This document shows positions 34,336 to 48,182 of a DNA stretch of 64,000 nucleotides, one piece after another. The notes beneath the pieces are model-generated. The model did not search any database. It worked only from the letters and a program-made list of their open reading frames with translations, and was not told where the DNA came from. The DNA comes from Portunus trituberculatus (lineage: Eukaryota; Arthropoda; Malacostraca; Decapoda; Portunidae), in NCBI RefSeq assembly GCF_017591435.1, contig NC_059303.1, positions 1,843,949 to 1,907,948 of the forward strand, read 5' to 3'. The first letter of the stretch is position 1. Each line of letters opens with the position of its first letter. The position numbers and the translations under genes are program-made.

Positions 34336-34545
34336 TTAGAATTTCATTTGATCACCATTGTGCAGTCTTCTTAAGATTAACAATTTTCTTAAGAAAAATG
34401 TAGGCAAATTTAGTGTGGTAGACACTCCTTTTTTTTCCTTTTGCTTAGCCAGGGACATATCCACAGGCATTTTCTTTTCTGTTGACTTCTGGTACACCAA
34501 AAGAAGAGCAACCACAGCTTTAGCATCGTCACTGGAGGAAGACAT
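34336..34545 (-). pseudogene. PIF/Harbinger transposase N-terminal remnant
   Basis: The minus-strand frame MSSSSDDAKAVVALLLVYQK followed by KKMPVDMSLAKQKEKKGVST resembles the start of HARBI1/PIF-type nuclease-transposases: a short acidic leader, a helix, a basic stretch and the hinge before the YFRMS block. The frame then loses similarity (NLPTFFLRKLL) and stops. No DDE residues are present. The identification is tentative. Confidence 0.4.
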
Positions 34546-34711
34546 CTTGGCAGTTAGCAGTTTGTTTACAATCACTTCCTGCCTAGGCACCAACTAGTCG
34601 ATAGTTCGCAGTCGCTATGTGTGACACTTTCCAACTAGAAGAGATGTGTCAGAAACTCTTTTGAACCTGCCTGTAGAATATTACAGGTTGATTTGTGGTT
34701 AGCGTTTTTTT

Positions 34712-34956
34712 AAGAATAGCTTTTCAGGCAAAATTGATAATACAAATAAATAAATAAATAGATAAAATAAAATAAAATAAACTGAAACTCAAAAGTAGAT
34801 AAATAAAATAAAATGAAGTAGAAATAGAAATAATAATTTAAGAATAGCTTTTCAGGCAAAATTGATAATACAAATAAATAAATAAATAGATAAAATAAAA
34901 TAAAATAAACAAACTCAAAAGTAGATAAATAAAATAAAATAAAGTAGAAATAGTAA
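34712..34956. repeat. Tandem duplication, two units of about 128 bp
   Basis: The block beginning AAGAATAGCTTTTCAGGCAA occurs at 34712 and again at 34840. Both are followed by AAATAAATAAATAGATAAAA and AAAAGTAGATAAATAAAATA. The second unit is slightly shorter. The material is low-complexity and A-rich. Confidence 0.85.
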
Positions 34957-34969
34957 TACATGTACCTAA

Positions 34970-35596
34970 AGGCGTGTACACACGTTGCATTTTTCATATC
35001 GTATCATCATTGTATAGCAGTGTAGACAGGATAATGTTGGACCGTTGCTTGTCAAAATATGATACAAACATACGCAACAGACTCGATCCACCATTTGTCG
35101 GTCAGTCCTCGTGTGGACGTGGAGCATGGCATCGTCATGTTGCCCATTAAGTATTGTTGTGGATGGTCACGAGATTTTTTTTTGCAGTTTTCAACCCAAT
35201 TGCAGACAACAGAAACTCAGAATCAGTTGGGTGCAACTTTAAACTCTTTGTACAGTACACTCATATGCTGGAATTTGAAGTCAGGCAACATAGTTGTTCC
35301 ATTGCACATCTCTCTACTTGCATAGAGTTTAGACACCCACCAACACTTTGACTTTTTTTTCCTTTTACTGACCTGATGTTCATGAATAAAAACATACGCA
35401 GCTGCAGCCAACTGCACATTTGCACTCATGGCTATGGTCAGAAAGAAACTTGATGACACTGTTGCACCAGGGAATGATGATACAACATGCAGATACGCAA
35501 CAAGTAGGTACAATACCCTGTTACACTGGATCATATCACTGGGTGATATGCAACGATAAAATTATACATGGAAATGCAGCAAGTGTGTGTGCGCCT
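34970..35596 (-). mobile_element. PIF/Harbinger-type element M, copy 1
   Basis: Ends AGGCGTGTACACACGTTGCA and CAGCAAGTGTGTGTGCGCCT, with the 3-bp duplication TAA at 34967-34969 and 35597-35599. The minus strand contains the start of a Harbinger transposase (35223-35429). A shorter relative is at 36262-36708. Confidence 0.75.
35223..35429 (-). pseudogene. PIF/Harbinger transposase, N-terminal 68 codons
   Basis: MSANVQLAAAAYVFIHEHQV then KRKKKSKCWWVSKLYASREM and LLP-type DFKFQHMSVLYKEF. It follows the pattern of Harbinger-like proteins: Ala-rich helix, basic patch with WWV, then a 'LYASRE...' segment ahead of the catalytic domain. The frame stops after 68 residues and the DDE nuclease region is absent, so the host element must depend on another transposase for mobility. 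The upstream ATG at 35534 is also in frame, but the first 35 residues do not look like this family. Confidence 0.5.
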
Positions 35597-35924
35597 TAAG
35601 AAGAAAAGTACAGTCAGTTCTTGTGAGGGTTGTGCTCCTGGAGACATTATGATATTCAAACATGATTTTCCCACAGAAAACAGTAGTAATAGATATTGGG
35701 GGTTACATTTCTGGCCAGTGGAAAATTCTGCCTATTTTAGAGATTTTGTTACTCAAACTTTAAAAATACTATAAATTTCATATTTGATGGCCCATAAGAT
35801 GCATGGGCTCATAAGACAAAGCCAGTTTTGAAAGACATTGAGATAAAAAAAAAAAAAGATAAATGACTGAATTTAAGCTCTAAATATGAAGTGAAGGATT
35901 TCATCTGACATTTGAAGACTCACA

Positions 35925-36257
35925 TGCATTTTTAGTCAAAGAATTTCTTATAGTCAGGGGAGTTAAGAGAGATCTCTCTCTCTCTGATAGACAGCACAGA
36001 AAAATTTAGTTAGACCGTGACTTTTGACTCAAACCCAGATGGGGGAAAACTTGGAACATTCATGAGTGTGGGCATGAGAGCAAGTCAAGTCATTGCACAC
36101 ATAGACACACTATCCAGCTTTGGAACGAAAATGAGGATAGAGAAAGTAGGAACAGAAAAGGCGCTACTCTCAGTTGCCTTAGACAGATATGTTTCAGTGA
36201 GGAAAAGAAGATCAGGTTTAGTAGAGGAGGTGGTATTCTACAGATTGAAAATTAGAT
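35925..36257 (-). pseudogene. RTE-like LINE endonuclease fragment
   Basis: On the minus strand, KPDLLFLTETYLSKATESSA, then FSVPTFSILVPKL and, after frame changes, a CAVYQ and NSPDYKKFFD block. This is the order seen in the endonuclease domain of RTE-clade LINEs, where the LTET box carries the catalytic Glu. It is truncated at its 5' side by the Harbinger-type element at 36262 and carries frameshifts. It is unrelated to the LINE family that dominates the window. Confidence 0.5.
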
Positions 36258-36261
36258 CTAA

Positions 36262-36708
36262 AGGCGCGTCCACACTTATTGCATATCCATTTATCGTATC
36301 ATCGTTCTGTAGCAGTGTGGACGGGATATCATTGTACTGTTGTGTGTCAAAATATGATACAAAGATATGCAATGGGCTTGATCCACCATTTGTCAGTCTT
36401 TTGCTATAACATCAAAGGAATGATACACAACTCACCAACTCTAGTGTGGATGGGGAGCGTGGCATTGTCCCGTTGCACGTTCAGTATTGTCGTGGATGGT
36501 CACGAGTACAGAAGTTCATTTGTAACTGCTCATGATTGTGTCTTCTATATTTGTATATAAACTGAAGATATTGTTACACCAAGCAACGATGATACAGCAT
36601 ACAGATCCGCAATGAGTGGGCACAATACCCTGATGCACCATAGCGTATCACTGGGTGATACACAACAATGAAACAATACGTGGAAATGCAACAAGTGTGT
36701 ACGCACCT
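36262..36708. mobile_element. PIF/Harbinger-type MITE M, copy 2
   Basis: Ends AGGCGCGTCCACACTTATTG and GCAACAAGTGTGTACGCACCT-type sequence, flanked by TAA at 36259-36261 and 36709-36711. Interior blocks match copy 1 (GATCCACCATTTGTC, GTGGATGGTCACGAG). It has no coding capacity. Confidence 0.75.
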
Positions 36709-36711
36709 TAA

Positions 36712-37123
36712 GACTGCGAATCTTGCAGAAGTTAATGAAGAAAAAGTTTAGAAAAGTGTCAAGATATTTATGTTCTATACTGAGAGATCTGTCCAACCTG
36801 TGGACATTCTTGGTCCCCTCCACAGAAGGGGTTTCCAAGACTCCAAGTTACATACACATGCATATCTCGTTCAATTAATGAAAATATATAATATAAAAAC
36901 ACAAGTTTATTTAGTGTTCTTACCTTGGAGACACATTTTTGGCTAATGGTGTTAAAGGGTGGAGGAGGAGGAGGGAGGGAAGAAGGGATGCAGGCACCAT
37001 TCACACAAACATTAAACATAAATTAAAACTAAACTTTCTTTAGACAAAAAAAAGCCATTAAATAGTATGAAAATATTGAAAGAACAATCACAGTGCATGA
37101 GATTCACAGGGAACACATAGATA
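36712..37123. other. Intronic sequence, nothing recognised
   Basis: About 410 bp between the M2 MITE and the Tigger copy starting at 37124. It contains a GGAGG-rich tract near 36961-36985 but no gene or known repeat that I can name. Confidence 0.4.
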
Positions 37124-37450
37124 CAGTAAGTCCTCGTTATGCCATACCTATGCGTTCCATAAAACCTTACGGCAAATCAAAATTATCGTACACCAAACCC
37201 ATTATAACATGTAATAATAGAGAATGCGTTCCATTACATCAAAAGTCACTCCTACAGAAATGAAATTACATGAAAATAGTCACATAAAAAAAAAAAAAAT
37301 GTAAAGTACTGCACAAAAGAAATAAACAAAATGTTTTTATTTACCTTTCACTCGCCATGTATTCTATCAGATGATGTCCCCCCCGAGGCTAAGGGACAGT
37401 AGGGATTTCAGCCCTTACTCATCTTCTGCTGAGTGGGCAGATGAGGATAA

Positions 37451-38588
37451 AGCGCGGTTCACACGAGGAATGTTTACCCATGTTCCGGGAACAAGTTTTC
37501 CAATGTTCCGGGAATTTGTTCCACCGGATGTTCACATGGTACTGAAGTTTATTCCTGAGACGGCAGACCGATACCGCAACAAGATCAAGATCAAGCACCG
37601 TGGTGGTTACCTCAAGTGTTTGCAAGCACCACCATGCCGAGCCACGCACACCACATTAACCACAATCAATGACAAAAAGGCCATTTTACCACTCTAAATT
37701 ACTCAAAATTCATCTCAGCACTTCTTGTTTAAAAACTTTCTCTTGAGTAGCATGTCCCCAGACCAACACAGTTGTTCCACTATGCCTAAGCTTGTCTAGA
37801 AGAATAAATTTGAGGGAAATATCAACCGTGCTGTATATGGCTTTGCCTCCACTGTAAATATTTGCCAAAATTAGTATCAGTTCTGAGGAGGTTAGGTTAG
37901 CGTAGGTTAGGTTAAGTTTGGTTGAGATATCTTGATCAAAACATCTAAGGTTTTCATTCACAGCACATCAAAATCTCCCAAATAAATATAGTTTCATTTG
38001 AAAATATAAAACATTTGCACTTTTAAATTTGTGATAGAAAATGCCTGTCCATACAGTAGTTTTATATGCAATACCTAATTGTGCAATGTACTTAATACGT
38101 CTACTCAAGCTTGCTAATCATTATACCTATATCTATATATTTGGCTGTACGGGTACCTACACGTCTCTTTCTGTGATATACATTACAGAAGTACTGTGAA
38201 GGAGCCTTACCTGCAGTCAAAGTGGTCATCGCTGGGTATTGAGCCTTTATTTCTGGGCTATTTCACCATACACTTTCAATCTGAGCTTTTGTTTGGGATA
38301 GTCCACATTTTGTGGGTCCCAGAGGAATCTGTGCCCTTCTACCAGTTCGCACAAATATCTAATAACACTCCTGGGCCACAATAATTCGTTCTCCATGATT
38401 TAAAACAGTTGTAAACACACGAGGAGAGCAAGCAGCAAATGGTGATCCAGTCATGAATTCCCGCATAGTGTTAGCAAGTTCACCATCAGAGCGGAACCCT
38501 GAAAACCGGGAACTTCCTGAGTGGGAACACAGTTTAGCCGAAGCTTGTTCCCGGAACATGGGTAAACATTCCTCGTGTGAACCGCGCT
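37451..38588. mobile_element. PIF/Harbinger-type element N with 45-bp perfect inverted ends
   Basis: Begins AGCGCGGTTCACACGAGGAA. The final 45 bases are the exact reverse complement of the first 45. TAA at 37448-37450 and 38589-38591 is the target duplication; the sister Tigger copy has a single TAA at 44917-44919 in the same context. A GTTCACACG-type terminus with a TAA duplication is characteristic of PIF/Harbinger. A minus-strand frame at 37710-37961 is of unknown nature; no transposase is recognised. Confidence 0.85.
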
Positions 38589-38591
38589 TAA

Positions 38592-39541
38592 GACGTCATC
38601 GTCTGCACTGTTGGAAGCAGATGTGGAAGGGCCAGCTGTAGCAGGGTCAGCACGTTTCACTGTTTTGAAGAAAGAGGATATGGAGGAAGGGCCAGCTGTA
38701 AAACTGTCGGCAGCAGATGTGGAAGGGCCAGCTGTAGCAGGGTCGGCAGGTGTGACAGGGACGGCATGTCTGACTGGCTTGAAGAACGAGTAGACGGAGG
38801 ACTGTTTGGTTTTTCTTGTTTTTTCATCATAGATTTCTTGATAAATCTTGACACTTTTCTCTACATCATGAGCCACTTTGCTACTCCTGGCAGGATTTGG
38901 GTGACGTTCCTTCAGGGTTTCCAGAGCTTTTTCAATACCACCGAGACATTCTCTAAGAGTTTTGATGTCCAGGCCATGTACAGGTTCTTCTTCCTCGTCT
39001 CCCTCTTTTTCTGCCTCCTGGGATGCCTTGTCTAGCTCTCTAAGTTCATCATTTGAGAGAGGTTCAGCATGGCTTCATCGAAGCCAGCCCTATGGCATAT
39101 ATTTACTATGTCATTTCTGATCGCACCGATGTCATCTTCAGCGAAGCCTGGGAAGTCATACGCGCATTCTGGCCATACTTTATTCCACACCAAATTCATG
39201 GTAGACGTCTTCACTTTGTCCGAAGATGACTTGATGTTATCTAAGGCGTGCTTGATGTTATACGACTTCCACCATTCTCTGATAATGGGCTTACCAGGCC
39301 CACCTGTGCCCTTTATCAGTTGCTGCATGGTTCGCTGCTGGTAGTAGGCTTTAGCGAAGCCTGGGAAGTCATACGCGCATTCTGGCCATACTTTATTCCA
39401 CACCAAATTCATGGTAGTCGTCTTCACTTTGTCCGAAGATGACTTGATGTTATCTAAGGCGTGCTTGATGTTATACGACTTCCACCATTCTCTGATAATG
39501 GGCTTACCAGGCCCACCTGTGCCCTTTATCATTTGCTGCAT
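38592..39541 (-). pseudogene. Tigger (DDE_1/CENP-B-type) transposase C-terminal part, copy 1
   Basis: The frame at 39541-39032 reads YYQQRTMQQLIKGTGG and IREWWKSYNIKHALDNI, the segment just after the third catalytic Asp in Tigger transposases. A 213-bp in-frame tandem duplication repeats 71 residues. The frame at 38876-38592 then gives the tail: a QSSVYSFF motif (PCNA-binding-box pattern) at 38781-38804, a second ISSFF motif and Pro/Ser/Thr-rich linkers. The DNA-binding domain and catalytic core are missing. The N element cuts the tail at 38591. Confidence 0.75.
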
Positions 39542-39619
39542 GGTTCGCTGCTGGTAGTAGGCTTTAAATGTTTGCCATAATTATTATGAATATATTTGTT
39601 CTTACAATAGTCCCTTTAA

Positions 39620-40678
39620 CCCCTTCAGTACCGGATGTGTGTTTTGTGACACGTGCGTGTCACGGCTGAGTTCACGTGCCAGGAACCGAGCGCACTCCCC
39701 GTGACACGCACATGCCACGGTTATAAGCTGTGTGTATTGAGGGCTCTCAAGGCCTCGGTTTGTGGGTTATTTCTACCCATGTGGTGGCAAGTGTCTGTGT
39801 TTACAAACATAAGGCTGCAGCCATTCGTGGGACGGTTTGAAACGTCATAAACTTTGACCAATGAGTTATTGTCAGTGCTGTGACGTAATTTGTGAAGACC
39901 AATCATCATATATTTTTTTTTATACATCATATTTTCTGACCTACGTATGGCAACACATGCTTGTCGAGTGCCGCAATGCGATATTCTCTAGCTTCTTTTC
40001 AGTGCTGCCAGAAGTTTTTTTGTGGTAGCACGCGCGGATTTACTTCGCAATTATGGATGTCTCTACAACTGACAGTGAAGATGAATATGATGGTGGGACT
40101 ATAAGTGAATTTGAGGGGTCTGATGACTCAATGGAAGGTGATGATACTTTGTTTGATCCTGAAGCTATCAGTGATGTAGAGAGTGATGCTAGCAGCGGCG
40201 ACGAGAGCATTGAGACGTTGTCCGCAAGCAGTGGCCTGTCATGCAGCCCTCCTACCTCACCCCCCACAGCTGCTGGTAGACAAACATATTTCACACTTTT
40301 TTCAGACCCATTCTCTGACACCAGACCTAACCCTCTACCTACATGTAACACTGATTTTCCTGATGTACATCCTAGTATTATTCTACATCATGAAGCTAGT
40401 GCTATGAGTGATCTACATTGTTTTCAGTTATTCATGGGGAAAGATGTGATTGGTGCTCTGTGTCTCTGGACCAACACATGTGCTGCATATTTTTTTTACT
40501 CATGACATGTTGTGGGGTTTCTCTGATAGAAAACATAAAAATAAATAATATAGTGTGAACAGGGTGTTTGTGAGAAGAAGCTGAAGACTACTCCACGGAC
40601 GATGCGGAGTGCGTGGGCAGTCGGTTCGGCAGCGAAACGTCTTGTTCACATAAGGTTGGCGGGTCAGTAACGATGGGG
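39620..40678 (+). mobile_element. piggyBac-like element with TTAA target duplication
   Basis: TTAA at 39616-39619 and 40679-40682 flank the element, and the sister Tigger copy has one TTAA (45645-45648) in the same flanks, so the borders are exact. Ends begin CCCCTTCAGTACCGG and, inverted, CCCCATCGTTACTGAC. It encodes only the first 150 residues of a piggyBac-type transposase (40053-40505). At 1059 bp it is non-autonomous. Confidence 0.85.
40053..40505 (+). CDS. piggyBac-like transposase, N-terminal 150 residues
   Basis: An open frame with a strongly acidic start (MDVSTTDSEDEYDGG, DDSMEGDD) typical of piggyBac transposase leaders. From about residue 115 it matches the start of the DDE_Tnp_1_7 domain (SDLHCFQLFMGKDVIGALCL, then TNTCAAYFF). 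In complete enzymes this CFQLFF...V...TN.YA helix precedes the catalytic core. The frame stops right there, so the three catalytic Asp residues are absent. It may be a simple deletion derivative; whether it is expressed is unknown. Confidence 0.65.
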   Translation: MDVSTTDSEDEYDGGTISEFEGSDDSMEGDDTLFDPEAISDVESDASSGDESIETLSASSGLSCSPPTSPPTAAGRQTYFTLFSDPFSDTRPNPLPTCNTDFPDVHPSIILHHEASAMSDLHCFQLFMGKDVIGALCLWTNTCAAYFFYS

Positions 40679-40804
40679 TTAATATTCCATTTGTTCATCT
40701 AATTAGTAATGCATGTAAGTAATATGTAATGCAGTTAAAAAAAAAGGGGGTGCAGGCAGAGAAAGAGATAACAGGCTTCAAGGCTGGTCAAGTTAAAGTC
40801 AGTA

Positions 40805-41645
40805 CAGTGCTTACTCCAATTTTGCGAGAAATGGGGCGGCATTGTGAGATGCAAATTTGGAAATCGCGAAATTGGAAGTATTATTCCTATGGGAAAAATT
40901 GAATATGGTGGTGAATATGGTCCATGGTCGCCTAATTTTTTAATATTTTCCTAATATTTTGCCCATATTTATATCACATATATATTGAGCCAGGTATCTT
41001 TCCATATGAATGATCACAGTGTTTGTACAATGGCTACGAGAATCAAAAATTTGTCCACCATAGGTTTTTACAGCTTTTTCAATTTTCTCATTGTTTTTAA
41101 CCATTCTCACAGTTGATTCTCCCACACCAAACTTTCTGGAAATATCAGTTTCTTTTTCCATTTCTTTTCATCTTAATTATCTTCATCTTCTGTTCCAAAG
41201 TTAGCCTAATGTTTTTCTTGGTTGGTGGCACCATGTCGCACAAAGTCGAGCACAAGGATTCCTCCAAATTTGCAGAGAGAAGTCTGTGGAGGTGCACGTA
41301 AACAAATGGAAGGTGGGAAGGAGCGGGGCAGTGTTGCCAGATGAGGTTCGTTGAATTACCGCCAGATTTTTATGAAAACTAGCCAAAAACCACCAAACTA
41401 TGCAAAATATAATATAAATATGATAATGATATAGTATAATATGATAAATATGAATAAATTAATAAAATGTTGCCTATATAATAAAGTAATATATAATTTG
41501 CGGGAACGCTTTCTCTCCCGCCACCACTCCCAATACCGAGAGAAAGGAGCTAGATAGGGAAATTTTAAAAATGGCAATTTTGGGTCCTTGGTTGCAAAAT
41601 TGGCGTATCGCAAAATTTGAACTCACAAAATTAGAGTAAGCACTG
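40805..41645 (-). mobile_element. Tigger-like element V with N-terminal transposase fragment
   Basis: Ends CAGTGCTTACTCCAATTTTG and AAAATTAGAGTAAGCACTG, TA on both sides (40803-40804, 41646-41647). The sister copy has the single TA at 45762-45763. On the minus strand (about 41235 down to 40940) a fragment reads VPPTKKNIRLTLEQKMKIIK and, after a frame break, DISRKFGVGESTVRMVKNNE: the CENP-B/psq-type helix-turn-helix start of a Tigger transposase. No catalytic domain. Confidence 0.8.
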
Positions 41646-41993
41646 TACTGTGAGTGGCGGGAAGGTGTGGCGTAGATGACGTCATCGCCCTTGCACCCCT
41701 GCTGGGCCCTCTCGGATGACAATAGTGGATACTGTATGTGAATTTTTTTTACCGTATATTGAATCGAGGGTAGTAATTTCCAAATACCGTAACTGTGAAT
41801 TTACCGGATAAAGAAGTACCGTATAACGAGGACATATTGTACTAGCTCACCTGAAGCTGGACCGATGCACCGAGATGCCGACTATAACCTGTATCTCAAA
41901 ATTTTGCTCGTATCTCATAATAAAAGAAATGACCAAATTGTAGCTTATATCTAAAAAAAAACTCAAATCTCAGGCAGCTTTTATCTTAAATAC

Positions 41994-41999
<6 letters not shown>

Positions 42000-42024
<25 letters not shown>
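42000..42024. repeat. Short (TA)n tract
   Basis: TA run just left of Tigger element E. Confidence 0.9.
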
Positions 42025-42034
<10 letters not shown>

Positions 42035-44586
42035 CAGGTGTCCCTCGGTTAACGATCGACTACTTAACGATATTTCGCTCATACGATCCCTCCAAATTAA
42101 TCCCTATTTTTTGGTTAACGATCGCCAAAATTCGGTTAACGATCGGATTGACCAATCGCAATCGCGATCGCAATCGCGATCGCAGCGCCTCCATCCACCC
42201 GCGGCCCGTGCAGTAAACACACCACAGTCTTTCCCGCTGTTTTGATTGTGCAACAACAACTCTATCACGCTCGCTCTAAACTTCTTTTTGTGCTTATTTG
42301 TGATCAAGTGAACTTAGTGATGGCTTCCAAGCGACCCAACGATTGTTCTCCACCGGGAGATAAGGCTAAAAATCGAGAAAGAGCATTGGCCTTGATATTA
42401 AGTTGAACATTGTGACTCGTCATGAGGGTGGTGAAGGGGTAAACTCTATTGCTCGTGCCCTTGGTTTATCTCAATCAACTGTATCAACAGTTCTCCAGAA
42501 AAAGTACAAGTGAAGCAGCAGGCCAACCAAGTCACAAACCTGCACAAACACACAACAACTCGTAACAGGGAACCGATTATGGAAAAATTGGAACGTTTGC
42601 TGAGGCTATGGATTGAAGACCACACACACCGCCGCATGCCTCTTTCTACCCAACTCGTTACTACTAAGGCACTGAGCCTGTGGGAGGACCTGAAACCAGA
42701 ATTCAACATAGGCGAGACAGTGTCCTTCAAGGCCAGTAAGGGGTGGTTTGAACGTTTCAAACATCGTGGGAGTCTACACAACCTCAAGGTTAGTGGGGAG
42801 GCAGCGAGTTCGGATCAACCGCTGCAAACGCCTTCAAGCCTTTGCTTAAAGAGCGCATCGAGGAAGGAGGTTATTCAGCCAAGCAGGTTCTAAACTTTGA
42901 CGAGACAGGCCTGTATTGGAAGAAGATGTCATCGAGAACGTTTATAGCAAAGGAGGAGAAGTCGGCACCAGGATTCAAGGCATCTAAAGACAGGTTAACA
43001 TTATTGGTGGGGGGGAATGCCGCTGGTGATCTTAAGCTTAAACCATGCCTTATTTACCATTCCCAAAACCCAAGAGCTCTGTCTGGCTATATTAAGGAAT
43101 ATTTGCCCGTAGTATGGAAGGCAAACAAAAGGGTGGATGACGACTGTTATCATGCAAAGTTACGTGACAGGATACCTCTCCAAATTCCTAAAAGAATATG
43201 CTGCCCAAAACAACATTGCTAACAGATTTCTCTTGCTGTGTGACAACGCCCCAGCCACCCAGAGAGCATGAATGACTGGGCAGATAATATTGAGGTCATG
43301 TTTATGCCCCAAACACAACTGCCCTCATCCAGCCGATGGACCAAGGAGTCATCGCTACTTTCAAGGCCTATTACCAGCGGCGCACCATGAAACAGCTGTT
43401 GGCCTGCATTGACACCCCTGACAAGCCGACCATGAAACAATTTTGGAAGGATTATAACATTAAAAGGGATCGACAACATCGACGAGTCATGGAAGGAGGT
43501 GTCCAAGTCGGCAATGAATGGATGTTGGCGTAATTTGTGGCCTGAGTGCGTGGAACGTAAACAGGAAGTCCCTGTCGATGTTACAGCAGTAAGGAAAGAC
43601 ATCGTTCATATCTCCCATAAGGCAGGCTTCAATGAGGTGGACGAGAATGACGTACAAGAACTGCTGGACAGTCATTCTGAGCCTCTCTCCAACGACGACC
43701 TCATGGAGTTGGAGAAACAAAATACTTTGGAGGAAATGGAGGAGGACAAGGAGCCTGAAAGAACCCTCTCCGTCAAGATTTTCGAGGAGATTTTTAATCA
43801 TATTAACCAGGCCATACATCTTCTCCAGGAGAATGACCCCAACCCAAACCGAAGTAATGGCGTGACTAATGCTATAGAAAATGACATGAAAGTGTATAAA
43901 GAACTATTTGAGGCAAAGAAAAGGATGGCAAAACAGACAGTCATCTCATCTTTCTTCAAACCACTCACCGCCCAAGCAACCCCATCCACATCCCAAGCAA
44001 CCCCATCTACCGATCAAGCAACTCCATCCACCTCCCAAGCTACCCCATCCACCTCAAAAGCAATCCCATCTACTTCCATAGGAGTCATCTCGTCGTACTT
44101 CAAAGTTCGTCCTGCTACCTCGAAAAAAACTCCACCCACTTCCAAAACAACTCCATCCACCTCCAAAACAACTCCACCCACATCCAATCTATCCTTCACA
44201 TCCACCGTAACCTTGAGTGACGATGAGGAGAGCCTGGATGACCCACCCCCACTGGAAAACGTATTCTCTCAAGAATTTGAAGGGTTTGAAGCAGCTGACC
44301 GAGTTTGGGTCGGGTGTGGGCATGATGAGATTTAATCCTCCAAGGCCCTGTGTCCCCTCGGGGGGCACAAAACAACACACTACGCATATCACATCCACTC
44401 CTCAAGGTAAGTACTACCAATTCTAAAGGTGTAAATAACAACTAACAACATAGAAAGTGTCGTTTATTTACGCATCGCGAAATACATGTATGTAGTTGAT
44501 AATTTCAAATCCCTCAGTTAGCGATCGTTTCGGTTAGCGATCTGTTTTTGGGAAACGTAACCCTATCGTTAACCAAGGGATACCTG
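42035..44586 (+). mobile_element. Tigger element E, nearly complete
   Basis: Left end CAGGTGTCCCTCGGTTAACG after TA. Right end CGTTAACCAAGGGATACCTG before TA, directly followed by TA and Tigger copy 2. At about 2.55 kb with one transposase gene spread over its length (42320-44335), this is the fullest DNA transposon in the window. It lies exactly between the two family-G copies. Confidence 0.85.
42320..44335 (+). pseudogene. Tigger transposase (CENP-B HTH + DDE_1), frameshifted
   Basis: Starts MASKRPNDCSPPGDKAKNRE. An N-terminal helix-turn-helix (IARALGLSQSTVSTVLQKKY, in a shifted frame) is followed by the second Tc5-type DNA-binding domain (LERLLRLWIEDHTHRRMPLS, FKASKGWFERFKHR). The DDE core follows: first Asp in LNFDETGLYWKKM (42893-42930), second in LLCDNAPAT (near 43235) and third in QPMDQGVIATFKAYY (near 43333). 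All three catalytic Asp codons survive, but at least three frame breaks (near 42395, 42820 and 43190) inactivate the gene. The tail (43499-44335, open) has QTVISSFF at 43934-43957, a second ISSYF motif and PSTS-rich repeats. Length fits full Tigger proteins. Confidence 0.8.
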
Positions 44587-44590
44587 TATA

Positions 44591-48167
<3,577 letters not shown>

Positions 48168-48182
48168 GCAAACATATATATA

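Larger units (their letters stand above)
37124..41839 (-). mobile_element. Tigger family G, copy 1, with three nested insertions
   Basis: Left end CAGTAAGTCCTCGTTATGCC after TA (37122-37123). Right end ATAACGAGGACATATTG before TA (41840-41841). The minus strand carries the C-terminal part of a Tigger transposase (38451-39541). Three elements are nested inside: a Harbinger-type element (37451-38588), a piggyBac-like one (39620-40678) and another Tigger derivative (40805-41645). For each, copy 2 (44591-46809) still has the empty site. Confidence 0.85.

Noticed and set aside
36017..36409. 130-codon plus-strand frame
   Set aside because: It is the antisense shadow of an RTE-like endonuclease fragment and runs into a MITE.
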